Shown one piece after another: positions 38,435 to 48,605 of a DNA stretch of 64,000 bases. Made by a program: the position numbers and the translations under genes. Under the pieces are notes generated by a model, which searched no databases, was not told where the DNA came from, and was given only the letters and a program-made list of their open reading frames with translations. Positions within the stretch are counted from its first letter, which is position 1. Each line of letters begins with the position of its first letter. Origin of the DNA: Marivivens sp. LCG002 (GTDB lineage: Bacteria > Pseudomonadota > Alphaproteobacteria > Rhodobacterales > Rhodobacteraceae). Where the stretch lies: positions 2,468,001 to 2,532,000 of the forward strand of contig NZ_CP127165.1 of the NCBI RefSeq assembly GCF_030264275.1, read 5' to 3'.

Positions 38435-38508
38435 AGGGCTTCGAAAAGTTCATTGGCCTCGAATCCCGCATAATGCGGTTCGGCCCGCAGTTATTCGGAG
38501 AGAACGCG

Positions 38509-38643
38509 ATGAAGCGCACGTTCCAACCCTCGAACCGAGTTCGCAAGAACCGTCACGGCTTCCGTGCTCGTATGGCTACCAAAAATGGCCGTAAGATCCT
38601 GAACGCTCGTCGCGCACGCGGCCGCAAGGTTCTGAGCGCCTAA
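38509..38643 (+). CDS. rpmH: 50S ribosomal protein L34
   Basis: A 44-residue, very basic ribosomal protein with the family sequence MKRTFQPSN near the start and [11 protein letters not shown] at the end. It is shorter than the ORF size used for most gene listings but is complete and unmistakable. It is followed 17 bases later by rnpA, the order found in nearly all bacteria near yidD and yidC. Confidence 0.98.
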   Translation: MKRTFQPSNRVRKNRHGFRARMATKNGRKILNARRARGRKVLSA

Positions 38644-38660
38644 GCGCTCCGCGCGGTCGG

Positions 38661-39053
38661 ATGACCTCGCTGGAAACGGAAAAAGTCGAAACCGCCGAGG
38701 CTTTACCTCAGGCGGTTTTTGCTCTTCCTCCGGTCATAAAAAAACGGGCTGATTTCGTGCGGGCTTCGAACGCCCGCAAGCAAGGCACACCTGCGTTCTT
38801 GCTCCAAGCGCGATTCCGTGAGGACAGCGCCCCGTTTCGCGTCGGCTTCACCTGCTCGAAAAAGGTCGGCAATGCTGTGGCGCGCAACCGCGCAAAGCGC
38901 CGTCTGCGGGAAATCGCGCGGCTTGTTCTCAGTGACGCGGGAAAAGCGGGATGGGACTATGTCCTCGTCGGGCGCAAAGACGCGACCGCCACACGCGATT
39001 TCGTCCTGCTTCAGAAAGACCTCCGCTTTGCGCTCCGCAAGGTGCATGAATGA
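38661..39053 (+). CDS. rnpA: Ribonuclease P protein component
   Basis: A 130-residue basic protein subunit of RNase P, which helps the RNA subunit process tRNA 5' ends. The RNR motif is seen as GNAVARNRAKRRLREIAR, and FTCSKKVG is the other conserved segment. The N terminus (about 25 residues before KKRADFVRAS) is longer than in E. coli, as is common in alphaproteobacteria. It overlaps yidD by 4 bases. Confidence 0.96.
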   Translation: MTSLETEKVETAEALPQAVFALPPVIKKRADFVRASNARKQGTPAFLLQARFREDSAPFRVGFTCSKKVGNAVARNRAKRRLREIARLVLSDAGKAGWDYVLVGRKDATATRDFVLLQKDLRFALRKVHE

Positions 39054-39286
39054 GCCCGCTTGCGCATCTCCTCGCGCTCCCCGTGCGGGCCTATCGGCTT
39101 TTGTTTTCGCCTTGGGTGGGACATGGCTGCCGTTTTCAGCCGACTTGCTCGGCCTATTCTCTCGAAGCGCTTGAAAAGCACGGCGCGTTCAAAGGCACCT
39201 ATCTCACCCTAAGACGCATCGGTCGGTGCCATCCGCTCGGCGGCTCGGGGTATGATCCTGTTCCGGACAAGACCCGCCGACATTGA
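39050..39286 (+). CDS. yidD: Membrane protein insertion efficiency factor YidD
   Basis: A 78-residue protein of the YidD (haemolysin-like) family, thought to assist YidC-dependent insertion. Conserved parts are YRLLFSPWVG, the Cys motif CRFQPTCSAYSLEAL and the GRCHPLGGSGYDPVP segment. An ATGA overlap with rnpA couples it to that gene. Its usual partner yidC follows about 2.6 kb downstream, with ttcA and an EAL gene between them. Confidence 0.95.
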   Translation: MSPLAHLLALPVRAYRLLFSPWVGHGCRFQPTCSAYSLEALEKHGAFKGTYLTLRRIGRCHPLGGSGYDPVPDKTRRH

Positions 39287-39352
39287 CCCCGAACCATGGC
39301 CGCGGCCAAAAGGTTTCTTGCTGCAAACCCTCATGAGGACTAAAGCACGCTC

Positions 39353-40219
39353 ATGCTTGACGATTGCGACGATATCCACCCGCTCTTTCACGGCGCGCCC
39401 AAGACCACCGAGTTCAAAAAGCTTCGCAAACGCATTGTTCAAAACGTGCGCGAAGCGATCGAGCAATACGGGATGGTCGAGCGCGATGCCCGTTGGCTTG
39501 TTTGCCTTTCGGGCGGAAAAGACAGCTATACGATGCTCGCGATCCTGTACGAGCTCAAATGGCGCGGGCTTCTGCCTGTGGAGCTGCTTGCCTGCAATCT
39601 CGATCAGGGGCAACCGGGCTTTCCTGCAACCGTGCTTCCTGAATTCCTTGAAAAGATGGGTGTTCCGCATCGGATCGAATACGAAGACACCTATTCCATC
39701 GTTAAGGACAAAGTCCCCGAAGGTCGCACCTATTGCGCCCTGTGTTCGCGTCTGCGCCGCGGCAATCTCTATCGCATCGCGCGCGAGGAGGGCTGTTCTG
39801 CCGTGGTGCTCGGCCATCACCGCGACGATATTCTCGAAACATTCTTTATGAACCTGTTCCATGGTGGGCGTCTTGCGACGATGCCGCCCAAACTGGTCAA
39901 CGAAGAAGGCGATCTCTTTGTCTATCGCCCGCTTGCGCATGTGGCCGAAGAGGACTGTGAGAAGTTCGCCAAATCAATGAATTACCCGATTATTCCTTGT
40001 GATCTTTGCGGCTCGCAAGACGGGCTTCAGCGGCAACAGGTCAAAGGCATTCTGGACGGTTGGGAAAAGAACCGCCCCGGTCGCCGTCAGGTGATGTTCC
40101 GCGCCTTGATGAACGCGCGTCCCTCGCATCTTTTGGACCCCAACCTGTTCGATTTCAAAGGGCTCGAGCTGAGCCCCAAAGATCGTGACAATTCGAGCGA
40201 TATTCCCGACCTGCGTTAA
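39353..40219 (+). CDS. ttcA: tRNA 2-thiocytidine synthetase TtcA
   Basis: A 288-residue PP-loop enzyme that thiolates C32 of some tRNAs. The PP-loop motif is [12 protein letters not shown] and the CXXC pair is CALCSR; with a further Cys (IPCDLCGSQ) they hold the iron-sulfur cluster and transfer sulfur. The C-terminal part [13 protein letters not shown] is typical of TtcA. Arginine tRNAs are among known TtcA substrates; a tRNA-Arg(ACG) gene is 4.6 kb away, which may be coincidence. Confidence 0.95.
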   Translation: MLDDCDDIHPLFHGAPKTTEFKKLRKRIVQNVREAIEQYGMVERDARWLVCLSGGKDSYTMLAILYELKWRGLLPVELLACNLDQGQPGFPATVLPEFLEKMGVPHRIEYEDTYSIVKDKVPEGRTYCALCSRLRRGNLYRIAREEGCSAVVLGHHRDDILETFFMNLFHGGRLATMPPKLVNEEGDLFVYRPLAHVAEEDCEKFAKSMNYPIIPCDLCGSQDGLQRQQVKGILDGWEKNRPGRRQVMFRALMNARPSHLLDPNLFDFKGLELSPKDRDNSSDIPDLR

Positions 40220-40273
40220 CGCCTATGTCAGCCTGATGTTCCTACTTTGTCCCTGTCACTTTTGGTTGGGGCT

Positions 40274-41815
40274 ATGGGAAATCGGATTATGCAAAGCACT
40301 CGGAACCGCCTTTTGGAAGGTATGCGTCGGCTCAATACGCCGCGAAACAAACGGCTTGCGCTCCTTGCGAGCATGCCTGCCGGAATCGGTGTAGCCTTTG
40401 CCTTGGGCGGAGCAACCGGCGCAACGGCGACAGCCGTCGCATTTCCCGCCGCGCTCGCTTTGGGGCCACTGAGCAAAAAGACCGAAGAGCCAAGCAAAGA
40501 CTGGCTCACGGGTTTGATGCTGCGCGATTGTGCGATCAGACGGCTTGACGAAACGCTCGCCACCTCTGCCCGCAAAGGGTTTGCGACGGGCGCAATTGTT
40601 TTTGAAATCGACCGCTTTCGCGTGATCGAGGAAAAGCACTCGCGGCCCTCGGTCGAGTTGATGTTGCGCATCGTGGCCGAGCGTATCTGTGCAACCGTGC
40701 GGGAAACCGACGCCGCGGTCCGGCTTGATGGCGCGGTCTTCGGGGTTCTGCTCTCGCCCATTCGACGGTTGAACCTCGAAGCCGCGATCCAGCTTTCCTC
40801 GCGAATCCAACAAGCGATCGCTGCTCCGATTCCGATCGATGGGGCGAATGTCTATCTGACGGCCTCGGCCGGATTCTGTCTTGCGTCGCGCCTCCCCGCA
40901 CCTTCGGGGGAAAAGATCCTTCAAGCCGCCACAACCGCTTTGATCGAGGCCCAGCGTCACGGCCCGGGCGCGATCCGAAGCTATTCCGAGGCAATGCAGA
41001 CGCGGATCACCAGTCGCAGCGATCTGATTGCACAGGTCAGCGGCGCCATGGAGCGCGGGGAAGTTCGAGCATTCTTCCAGCCGCAAGTCGGCACGAAATT
41101 CGGCGAACTCACAGGCCTTGAGGCGCTGGCACGTTGGAAACATCCTGAACGCGGGCTGATCCCGCCGATCGAATTTCTCCCCGCTCTGGAAGAAGCGGGA
41201 CTCATGGACAAACTGGCAGAGGTCATGGTCCGCGACGCACTTGGTGCTCTTCACGAGTGGGACCGGAGCGGACTTTATGTGCCGCGCATCGGTGTGAACT
41301 TTTCCAACACGGAACTCAGGGACCCGGGCCTTGTAGACAAGATCAGGCAGGAGCTGGATCGCTTCACGCTGGAACCTTGCCGTCTTGCGGTCGAAGTTCT
41401 CGAAACCGTAGTCGCCGATCACGAGGACGATCTCGTGATCCAGAACCTGTCCAGACTTGCCGAACTCGGATGTCGTCTGGACCTTGATGACTTTGGGACG
41501 GGACACGCTTCGATCACGTCGATTCGCCGCTACAGTATCGAGCGGATCAAAATCGACAGAAGCTTCGTCACGCGCATCGATCAGGACGCCGAGCAACAAA
41601 AAATGGTAGCGGCGATCCTCACGATGGCCGAACGGCTCGGGCTTGAAACACTGGCAGAGGGTGTGGAGACCGCAGGCGAACATGAAATGCTCGGCGCGTT
41701 GGGCTGTGGCCATATCCAAGGCTTCGGTATCGCAAGACCCATGCCCAAGGAAGAGACCGAGACCTGGATCAGGTCACATCTGGCCGCGCATCGTCCGCGA
41801 CTGAGGGCGACATAA
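40274..41815 (+). CDS. Cyclic di-GMP phosphodiesterase (degenerate GGDEF plus EAL)
   Basis: A 513-residue protein. After a hydrophobic N-terminal stretch (about 25-65, probably two membrane helices) comes a GGDEF-like domain without the GGDEF motif (about 85-240), then an EAL domain. EAL catalytic residues are in GLEALARW, FSNTELRDP, LDDFGTG, IKIDRSF and LAEGVET, so hydrolysis of c-di-GMP is expected. The start at 40274 is ATG; the frame extends upstream to a TTG at 40247, less likely. It stands alone between ttcA and yidC. The output process is unknown. Confidence 0.88.
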   Translation: MGNRIMQSTRNRLLEGMRRLNTPRNKRLALLASMPAGIGVAFALGGATGATATAVAFPAALALGPLSKKTEEPSKDWLTGLMLRDCAIRRLDETLATSARKGFATGAIVFEIDRFRVIEEKHSRPSVELMLRIVAERICATVRETDAAVRLDGAVFGVLLSPIRRLNLEAAIQLSSRIQQAIAAPIPIDGANVYLTASAGFCLASRLPAPSGEKILQAATTALIEAQRHGPGAIRSYSEAMQTRITSRSDLIAQVSGAMERGEVRAFFQPQVGTKFGELTGLEALARWKHPERGLIPPIEFLPALEEAGLMDKLAEVMVRDALGALHEWDRSGLYVPRIGVNFSNTELRDPGLVDKIRQELDRFTLEPCRLAVEVLETVVADHEDDLVIQNLSRLAELGCRLDLDDFGTGHASITSIRRYSIERIKIDRSFVTRIDQDAEQQKMVAAILTMAERLGLETLAEGVETAGEHEMLGALGCGHIQGFGIARPMPKEETETWIRSHLAAHRPRLRAT

Positions 41816-41934
41816 GTTCACAACTGCGCCGACAATGGCGCCAAAGAGGCTTTTTTCACTGAAAACCGCTTGACCTTTGGAGCCTTGACCTATTGAACCG
41901 CCGTATCATTTCCAACGCGAAAACGGCGGTTCAG

Positions 41935-43734
41935 ATGGACGATCAGAACAAGAACCTAATCTTCGCGACAGCGCTCAGCTTTGTCGTGATCCTTGTATGG
42001 TTCTGGCTATTCCCACCAGAAGACACGGCAAACACGGTTGATCCGGCTGTTGCCACAGAGCAAACCATTGTAGATGCGACTCCGGCTGTCGAAACGGCTG
42101 CGACCACGGCAACCGATGGCGAAGCCACCGTCTCCGAAGCACCCCGCGTCCAGATCGAGACCGACAACCTTGCTGGTTCGATCTCGCTTCTCGGCGGTCG
42201 CATCGACGACATTTACCTGAGCAAATACACGCTCACCCTCGACGAGGACTCCGAGACCGTGCGTCTCTTGCGTCCCGTTGGCGAGAACGACGCCTATTAC
42301 GCGGCCTTTGGTTGGGCTGCAGCCGAAGGTATCGCCGGCGATGCCGTCCCCGGCCCGGATACGCTCTGGTCGATCGAAGCGGGGGACAAGCTCACCCCGA
42401 GCACGCCCGTGACCCTTGTTTGGGAAAACGGCGCAGGCCAGACATTCCGTCAGACCTATTCGGTCGATGAAAACTTTATGTTTACGATCTCGCAGTCGGT
42501 CGAAAACGCATCGGGCGCGCAAATCGCGCTGCGTCCCTATGGTCTTTTGCGCCGCGTGACCGAACCCGACGGGCTCAAGAATTTCTTCGTTCTTCACGAA
42601 GGCCTTGTGCGCATGTCGGACGGTGTTCTTGAACAGACCAAGTATAAGAACATCCGCAAATACGACCTGAGCGAGCTTGACCAAACCCAGGCAGAACGCA
42701 TCGAAGTCGCCGAAAAAGGCTGGATCGGTTACACCGACCACTATTGGATGACGACGATCATTCCCGCGCAGGATACGCCGTTCCGCTCGGTCTCGAAGTA
42801 TTTCGAAAGCCGCGACCTCTACCAAGCCGAGGCTGTCCAGCCGGTCCACACGATTTCTGCAGGATCGTCTACATCGGTCGATACCCGTCTCTTTGTCGGG
42901 GCAAAGGAGTGGGAGACCATCCGCGAGTACCAGAACAATGACGATGTCGACGGGTTTATCGACTCGATCGATTGGGGCTGGTTCTTCTTCCTGACAAAGC
43001 CGATTTTCTGGCTGCTTCACACGCTCAATGCGGGTATCGGCAACATGGGTTGGTCCATCGTGGCGCTGACCATCATCCTCAAGGCATTGGTTCTACCGCT
43101 GGCTTACAAGTCCTATGTGTCTATGGCCCGCATGAAAGAGCTTCAGCCCGAGATGGAAAAGCTCAAAGAGCGTGTCGGCGATGATCGCGCCGCTCTCCAG
43201 CAAGGGATGATGAAGCTCTACAAGGACAACAAAGTGAACCCCGCTTCGGGTTGCCTTCCGATCCTGATCCAGATCCCGATCTTCTTCTCGCTCTACAAAG
43301 TGATTTTCGTCACAATCGAACTTCGCCATGCAGAGTGGCTTGGTTGGATTCGCGACCTCTCGGCACCCGATCCGTCGTCTATCCTCAACCTCTTCGGGCT
43401 GTTCAACTGGGCGACCCCCGAACCGGGAAGCATCTTCTTTATCTTCTCGCTCGGCATTCTCCCGATCCTCCTCGGCATTTCGATGTGGCTCCAGCAAAAG
43501 CTGAATCCCGCGCCCACCGATCCTGCTCAAAAGATGATCTTTGCGTGGATGCCTTGGGTCTTCATGTTCATGCTCGGATCGTTTGCCAGTGGTCTTGTGC
43601 TCTACTGGATCACCAACAACACGATCACCTTCCTGCAGCAGTATACGATCATGCGCAGCCACGGCCACAAGCCGGATGTCTTCGGAAACATCCTCGCGAC
43701 CTTCCGGCGCAAACCGGCCGAAGCGAAAAAGTAA
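41935..43734 (+). CDS. yidC: Membrane protein insertase YidC
   Basis: A 599-residue insertase. It has an N-terminal membrane helix (LIFATALSFVVILVWFW), a large periplasmic domain (about 60-360) and the conserved five-helix core (about 370-580), with the positively charged groove region MARMKELQPEMEKLKE and the NPASGCLPILIQIPIF segment. The start at 41935 (MDDQNKNL) is the usual alphaproteobacterial N terminus; 14 residues upstream in frame were dropped. It is followed by a strong terminator and then engB. Confidence 0.97.
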   Translation: MDDQNKNLIFATALSFVVILVWFWLFPPEDTANTVDPAVATEQTIVDATPAVETAATTATDGEATVSEAPRVQIETDNLAGSISLLGGRIDDIYLSKYTLTLDEDSETVRLLRPVGENDAYYAAFGWAAAEGIAGDAVPGPDTLWSIEAGDKLTPSTPVTLVWENGAGQTFRQTYSVDENFMFTISQSVENASGAQIALRPYGLLRRVTEPDGLKNFFVLHEGLVRMSDGVLEQTKYKNIRKYDLSELDQTQAERIEVAEKGWIGYTDHYWMTTIIPAQDTPFRSVSKYFESRDLYQAEAVQPVHTISAGSSTSVDTRLFVGAKEWETIREYQNNDDVDGFIDSIDWGWFFFLTKPIFWLLHTLNAGIGNMGWSIVALTIILKALVLPLAYKSYVSMARMKELQPEMEKLKERVGDDRAALQQGMMKLYKDNKVNPASGCLPILIQIPIFFSLYKVIFVTIELRHAEWLGWIRDLSAPDPSSILNLFGLFNWATPEPGSIFFIFSLGILPILLGISMWLQQKLNPAPTDPAQKMIFAWMPWVFMFMLGSFASGLVLYWITNNTITFLQQYTIMRSHGHKPDVFGNILATFRRKPAEAKK

Positions 43735-43743
43735 AACAGATCA

Positions 43744-43767
43744 CCGCCCCGATTTCGGGGCGGTTTT
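43744..43767 (+). terminator. Terminator after yidC
   Basis: CCGCCCCG (43744-43751) and CGGGGCGG (43756-43763) form a perfect 8-base stem with an ATTT loop, followed by TTTT. It begins 10 bases past the yidC stop. Confidence 0.9.
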
Positions 43768-43807
43768 CCTATGGGCGAGCGCTTTGCGCATCTGATATAC
43801 AGGTCAC

Positions 43808-44458
43808 ATGCAGTTACATTTTCCAGAAGTCGAAACTCCCGATGATGCAAGCCTTGAAACGGGGCGGCTTCTCTTTGCGGGTCCCGTAGAGTTCCTCAAG
43901 GGTGTGGTCGCCATGAACGGCATGCCCCCCGCGGACCGGATCGAAGTTTGCTTTGCGGGGCGCTCGAACGTGGGCAAATCAAGCCTGATCAATGCGCTGA
44001 CGGGCCGCAAGAATCTCGCCCGTGCGTCCAACACGCCGGGACGCACGCAAGAGATCAACTTTTTCACCGTGGGGGATGAGCACTATCTCGTCGACCTTCC
44101 GGGATACGGCTTTGCCAACGCGCCTGTCGCAGTGGTGGAAAAATGGCAACGCCTTTTGAAACAATATCTTTCGGGGCGCCCGACCCTTCGGCGTGTTTTC
44201 GTTCTCATCGACTCGCGCCACGGAGCCAAAGCCGTGGACGAAGAAATCATGACGCTGCTCGACAAATCGGCTGTGACCTTTCAGGTGGTCATGACCAAGA
44301 TGGACAAGGTCAAAGCCTCGGAGCGCGAAGAATCGCTTGCGCGCACGCGCGAGGCCCTTCGTCGGCACCCCGCTGCATTCCCCGAAATCATCATCACCTC
44401 TTCCGAAAAGGGGGATGGCGTCTCGACGCTTCGGGCCATCATCGCAAACATCGACTAA
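43808..44458 (+). CDS. engB: Ribosome biogenesis GTPase EngB (YsxC/YihA)
   Basis: A 216-residue GTPase needed for late assembly of the large ribosomal subunit. The G motifs are [14 protein letters not shown], the [11 protein letters not shown] switch, DLPGYGFA and TKMDKVK. It is preceded by yidC and followed 38 bases later by argB, a conserved neighbour order in Rhodobacteraceae. Confidence 0.96.
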   Translation: MQLHFPEVETPDDASLETGRLLFAGPVEFLKGVVAMNGMPPADRIEVCFAGRSNVGKSSLINALTGRKNLARASNTPGRTQEINFFTVGDEHYLVDLPGYGFANAPVAVVEKWQRLLKQYLSGRPTLRRVFVLIDSRHGAKAVDEEIMTLLDKSAVTFQVVMTKMDKVKASEREESLARTREALRRHPAAFPEIIITSSEKGDGVSTLRAIIANID

Positions 44459-44496
44459 AGCCTATTTGGAAAGGCAGGACCGTGAGGAAGCAGAAT

Positions 44497-45375
44497 ATGA
44501 ACCGTGACTGGATCGCCACCGCCCGCACATTGTCGGAGGCTCTTCCCTATCTCCAGCGCTATTCCGGCGCGATCGTGGTGATCAAGTTCGGCGGCAACGC
44601 GATGGGTGACGACGAGGCCATGGCCGACTTTGCCCGCGACGTCGTTCTGATGCGTCAGGTCGGTCTTAACCCCGTGGTCGTTCACGGCGGCGGCCCTATG
44701 ATCAACGACCTTCTCGGTCGTCTGGGCATCAAGTCCGAGTTCGTGCGCGGCAAGCGCGTGACCGATAAGGCCACCGTCGAAGTCGTCGAAATGGTGCTGA
44801 CGGGTCTCGTCAACAAACGCATCGTTCAGGCGATTATGGACGAAGGCGGCCGTGCGGTCGGTCTTTCGGGCAAGGATGACGACCTGATGGTCTGTGAGGC
44901 GGATGATCCCGAACTGGGCTTTGTCGGTAAACCTGTCGAGATGAATGTTCAGGTTTTGCACGATCTCTTTAATGCAGGCATCATTCCGGTCATCGCGCCC
45001 GTTGCAACGGGGATGCAGCCGAACGAGACCTTCAACGTCAACGGCGACACGGCCGCAGGCGCCATTGCCGGCGCGCTCAAGGCCGACCGTCTGCTTCTTT
45101 TGACCGATGTTCCGGGCGTCAAAGACGAAACCGGAGAAGTCGTGACCCAGCTTTCGCCCGATCAGGTCCGCGATATGATCGAACGCGGCGTCATCGCCGG
45201 CGGTATGATCCCCAAAACAGAAACCGCGCTTGCGGCAATCGAAGAAGGCGTTCGGGCGGTTGTGATCCTTGATGGACGCCTTCCGAATGCAAGCCTTCTC
45301 GAACTCTTCACCGAGCATGGCGCAGGGTCGATCATTCGCTCGACCGAGAGCCGTGTAAAGCCGCGTCGGGGATGA
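44497..45375 (+). CDS. argB: Acetylglutamate kinase
   Basis: A 292-residue kinase, the second step of arginine synthesis. Motifs: [12 protein letters not shown], the substrate loop [29 protein letters not shown] and LTDVPGVKD. The start at 44497 gives [10 protein letters not shown], with GAGGAAG about 11 bases upstream; a GTG at 44482 in the same frame is possible. The N-terminal helix and KFGG...arginine-sensing type length suggest feedback inhibition by arginine. It overlaps the next gene by 4 bases. Confidence 0.96.
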   Translation: MNRDWIATARTLSEALPYLQRYSGAIVVIKFGGNAMGDDEAMADFARDVVLMRQVGLNPVVVHGGGPMINDLLGRLGIKSEFVRGKRVTDKATVEVVEMVLTGLVNKRIVQAIMDEGGRAVGLSGKDDDLMVCEADDPELGFVGKPVEMNVQVLHDLFNAGIIPVIAPVATGMQPNETFNVNGDTAAGAIAGALKADRLLLLTDVPGVKDETGEVVTQLSPDQVRDMIERGVIAGGMIPKTETALAAIEEGVRAVVILDGRLPNASLLELFTEHGAGSIIRSTESRVKPRRG

Positions 45376-46016
45376 CAATGCAGCGCGCCGAAATCGAAGC
45401 CCTTGCAAATGCAGAAGGTTTGACGATTTCGGGCGTTGTCCAAGCAACCGTTGAAAAGCCGCTCCCGAACGGGGCGGCTTCTTTGATTCTCCTGTCGCCT
45501 CTGGAACCTTTGTTTTGGGCACATGTTCAAAAATCGGCCGAGGCACGTGACGGCACACCCGATCCGCTCGACCGGTGGTCGTTACGGGTCATATCCGAAA
45601 TGGCGCTACGGCTGGATGGAGAGCCCTTCTTTCCGTTTGGCGGCCCGCCCTATCACCCGTTTTACACATGGGCGATCGACGGCGGCGAGGTTCATGTGTC
45701 ACCCGTTGCGCTTTTGACATCGCAACGCGCAGGACTTTTCACTTCATTTCGGGGCGCAATCGCGCTTTCGGAGCGGATCGCCTCCGAATATGTCCCCTCG
45801 CCCTGCGCGGGCTGTGCGCAGCCCTGCACTACGTCCTGTCCCGTGGGAGCAATGGGGCCGAACGGTTATGACGTGCCTAAATGCCACGCCTTCCTTGACA
45901 GTTCCGAAGGTCGGGACTGTCTCTCCAACGGCTGCCGTGCGCGCCGTGCGTGCCCCGCCGGAACAAACCGACTCTCCGAACAATCCGCGCATCACATGAG
46001 TTATTTTCACAGATGA
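45372..46016 (+). CDS. Ferredoxin-like iron-sulfur protein coupled to argB
   Basis: A 214-residue protein whose C-terminal 80 residues contain cysteines of a ferredoxin type: [17 protein letters not shown], then CHAFLD, CLSNGC and RRACPAG. The N-terminal 125 residues ([24 protein letters not shown]) resemble the cobalamin-independent front part of QueG-like reductases but much shortened. The start overlaps argB (ATGA) and the end overlaps the SixA-like gene (ATGA). Function is unknown; it is a frequent argB neighbour in this family. Confidence 0.8.
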   Translation: MTMQRAEIEALANAEGLTISGVVQATVEKPLPNGAASLILLSPLEPLFWAHVQKSAEARDGTPDPLDRWSLRVISEMALRLDGEPFFPFGGPPYHPFYTWAIDGGEVHVSPVALLTSQRAGLFTSFRGAIALSERIASEYVPSPCAGCAQPCTTSCPVGAMGPNGYDVPKCHAFLDSSEGRDCLSNGCRARRACPAGTNRLSEQSAHHMSYFHR

Positions 46017-46501
46017 CACTCCGCCTGATCCTGACGCGTCACGCAAAGTCCGACTGGGGCAACCCCGCGCTTGACGACAAAGACCGAAGCCTGAACGGGC
46101 GGGGCAAGGCCGATGCACCCAAGATCGGCGCATGGATCAAGTCGATGGGATACGAGCCGCAAGAGGTGCTCTGTTCGTCGGCCACCCGAACGCAAGAAAC
46201 ACTTCGTGGATTGGGCTATGATCACGCGCCCGCAATCAAGGTTCTCGACGCGCTTTATCTTGCCGAACCAGAGGACATCCTCGCCCTTCTCGGCACCGTC
46301 CAATCGGCAACCGTGCAGGTGATCGCCCATAACCCCGGAATCGGGGTCTTGGCGAATGCGCTTTTGGAGGATGAACCGGATCACCCCGACTTTTACCGTT
46401 ATCCGACGGGCGCCACTGCGATCATCGACTTCGACCAAGCCGACTGGAGCGGAATTAAAGCGGGCACCCTTGTGGATTTCAGAGTGCCCCGCGATTTGTG
46501 A
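46013..46501 (+). CDS. SixA-type phosphohistidine phosphatase
   Basis: A 162-residue histidine phosphatase. The catalytic motif is TRHAKSDWG; the second His is in IAHNPGIG. Short proteins of this type remove phosphate from histidine of phosphorelay proteins (HPt or PTS proteins). The start at 46013 ([12 protein letters not shown]) is fixed by the ATGA overlap with the ferredoxin gene. It is convergent with the HIT gene, with only 3 bases between the two stops. Confidence 0.9.
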   Translation: MTLRLILTRHAKSDWGNPALDDKDRSLNGRGKADAPKIGAWIKSMGYEPQEVLCSSATRTQETLRGLGYDHAPAIKVLDALYLAEPEDILALLGTVQSATVQVIAHNPGIGVLANALLEDEPDHPDFYRYPTGATAIIDFDQADWSGIKAGTLVDFRVPRDL

Positions 46502-46504
46502 CCC

Positions 46505-46867
46505 TTAACGGACCAGCATCGGTCCAAGCGGTTTGCCTGCACAGATGTGAACGTGCAAATGCGGCACTTCCTGATGCCCATGATCGCGCGTGTTTGCGAT
46601 GGCGCGGAAACCGTCCTCTACCCCGACGATCTTGCAGACTTCGGCAATGGCTTTCATAAAGCCGACCTGCTCATCGGCACTTGCCTCCATCGCGAAGTGG
46701 TCAAGGCTCATATACGGGCCCTTGGGGATCACAAGAACATGGATCGGCGCTTGGGGCGCAATGTCTTCGAAAGCAAGAGCGTGCTCGTTCTCGTAAACGG
46801 TCTTGTTCGGGATTTCACCGCGCAGGATTTTCGCGAAAACGTTCTGATCGTCGTAAGCAAAAGACAT
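46505..46867 (-). CDS. HIT family hydrolase (HinT-like)
   Basis: A 120-residue HIT protein with the histidine triad as VPHLHVHICAGKPLG near the C terminus. HinT proteins hydrolyse purine nucleoside phosphoramidates. The N terminus FAKILRGEIPNKTVYENEHALAFEDI is a textbook HIT start. It follows the glycosyltransferase gene by 8 bases on the same strand, so they are probably co-transcribed. Confidence 0.94.
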   Translation of the reverse strand: MSFAYDDQNVFAKILRGEIPNKTVYENEHALAFEDIAPQAPIHVLVIPKGPYMSLDHFAMEASADEQVGFMKAIAEVCKIVGVEDGFRAIANTRDHGHQEVPHLHVHICAGKPLGPMLVR

Positions 46868-46875
46868 AAGAGGCC

Positions 46876-48453
46876 TCAGTCATAAAAAAGATAAGGGGTT
46901 TCAGCGATTTGTCGCGCCAAGTCTTTGCTGATGTCCAGGAACTCTTCAAGCACTTCTGCATTTTCCTCGACCGTTGCCCGTTCACGAAGTTTGAGGTGAT
47001 CGGGGAAATTCGCGTCTCTGATGCGGTCGCTTTCGAATAGGACGTCATTGAGAACGGTCGGCAACAAAAGCGCCATCGCCTCTGCCGAGGTCTGTTCCCC
47101 CGCAAGTCCGACACGTTTGGCATGCCCTTCCAGATATTCGTTGCTGAACTCGCAATCGATCTCCAAGAGCTGGGTCTTGGACCGATCCGAGAAAAAGTCC
47201 TGCATCAGATCGAGGCTTGCCGTATCGAGACAGATGATCAGGCGATCCGTCTCGTGGTAGTCGAACAGCATACGCATCAACGCTCGGCGGTGACGATGCC
47301 GCTTTTCCAGCGTCTTTTCGATGCCGCCAAGATCGGGGAGCGGCGTGCTCTCTTCGTTGAAGAGGAAATCGAGCGCGGGAATATCAGTGAAATGCTTGAT
47401 CGAACCGATAAGACGCTTTGCGACATGCCATTTTTTACAGGCAACGATCAAAAGCTCTCTTTCGCGGCCCAATGACGTCTCCACCTCCCAGAAGCGCGGT
47501 GTGAAGCGACGTCCGACCCGTCCACGCCCCGTCAGGAATTTGAAGAGGCTCCGCCCCTCGTTCGAGATTTTGAAATCCTCACGACCCGATGCATAAAGGC
47601 GACCAAGACGCCGTTTGAGCTCTTTTGCTTCAGGGCTGATTTTGCGGGCAAAGAGACAGTCCTGCGACAAGAGCAAGTCATAGTGATCGTTATAGAACGT
47701 CACAGGCATGCCGTAATCGGTAAACATCAGGAACGTAAGTGTGCGCGTCTCGATCTCTTTGTCGGGGACGAGATGGCGAACGAGTGTCTGAAAGAACGTT
47801 TCGTCCGGAATCCAACTGGTTGCAAAGAAGCGCATGACGTCTTTGCGCTTGCGGGTGAAATCGAGAATCCATTCGATGGTACGGCGACGAAGACACCACC
47901 ACTGGCTCCCGATCTGGACCTGAATGTCGGTGGGAATGCTGCGCGAGAGGCCAAGCTTTTGCTGCGCGGCAAGCGACCAATAGAAACGGCGCTTTTGGGT
48001 GCGTTCGTTGAAGAAATGCCGATAGATCAGGCGTTCCTCTTTGATCCCCGTTTTGATCCAGTCGCTTTCGAAGAAATCGAAGCTCTCGATGTAGTCGACA
48101 TCGTGGGTATCGAGAAAGCGTTTGGCGTATTTGGCCGATTTGATTGCCATGCAGTCGCCCGACACCATGTAGAAATGGGTCGCTCGTGGGAAAGCCTCGA
48201 CCGCGGCTTCGACCGCATAGAGCGTCGCCTGCACAAGGCTCCACGCCCCCCATCCACATTTGATTCGCTTTTTGGCAAAGGCGACGTTCGGATTGTCGGC
48301 CAAAGCCGATTTTATCTTGTCGAAATGGGCTCTGGGCGCTCGTGCGTCGAAGTGGATAGAGATAAAGTCACCCACAGCCGTAAGCTGCTGCGCCTGAAAA
48401 ATGATCGCATCAGGATCCTTGTGACAGAGAAGAATGAATGCGATTTTTGCCAT
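46876..48453 (-). CDS. GT14-type beta-1,6-N-acetylglucosaminyltransferase-like protein with C-terminal DUF5928-like region
   Basis: A 525-residue protein. Residues about 1-260 match the core-2/I-branching (GT14) glycosyltransferase fold: AFILLCHKDPD start, FYMVSGDCMAIKS and the SQWWCLRR...WIPDETFFQTL acceptor region. The rest (about 300-525) is a separate domain with a P-loop-free pattern, seen in Rhodobacteraceae proteins as DUF5928; I infer that name from memory. It is divergent from a sulfotransferase gene, with 152 bases between the starts; the two probably build or decorate a surface glycan. No signal peptide, so cytoplasmic. Confidence 0.82.
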   Translation of the reverse strand: MAKIAFILLCHKDPDAIIFQAQQLTAVGDFISIHFDARAPRAHFDKIKSALADNPNVAFAKKRIKCGWGAWSLVQATLYAVEAAVEAFPRATHFYMVSGDCMAIKSAKYAKRFLDTHDVDYIESFDFFESDWIKTGIKEERLIYRHFFNERTQKRRFYWSLAAQQKLGLSRSIPTDIQVQIGSQWWCLRRRTIEWILDFTRKRKDVMRFFATSWIPDETFFQTLVRHLVPDKEIETRTLTFLMFTDYGMPVTFYNDHYDLLLSQDCLFARKISPEAKELKRRLGRLYASGREDFKISNEGRSLFKFLTGRGRVGRRFTPRFWEVETSLGRERELLIVACKKWHVAKRLIGSIKHFTDIPALDFLFNEESTPLPDLGGIEKTLEKRHRHRRALMRMLFDYHETDRLIICLDTASLDLMQDFFSDRSKTQLLEIDCEFSNEYLEGHAKRVGLAGEQTSAEAMALLLPTVLNDVLFESDRIRDANFPDHLKLRERATVEENAEVLEEFLDISKDLARQIAETPYLFYD

Positions 48454-48605
48454 AATAGAAACAATAAGGGGTTTTCAGGCTCTTAGTTTATGCTTGATAC
48501 CCTGAACAGCCGTTGAATAAACAGGCAAAGTTTGGTTTTTATACGAAAATATCAATCGCAGAGTGCAGGATTCAACCTGACCATTGCAAAGTTGGAGGCG
48601 GTTTA

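Noticed and set aside
41819-41860. Terminator after the EAL gene
   Set aside because: A weak stem (GCGCC/GGCGC) is followed by a T run only after a further 10 bases, so it does not meet the usual form.
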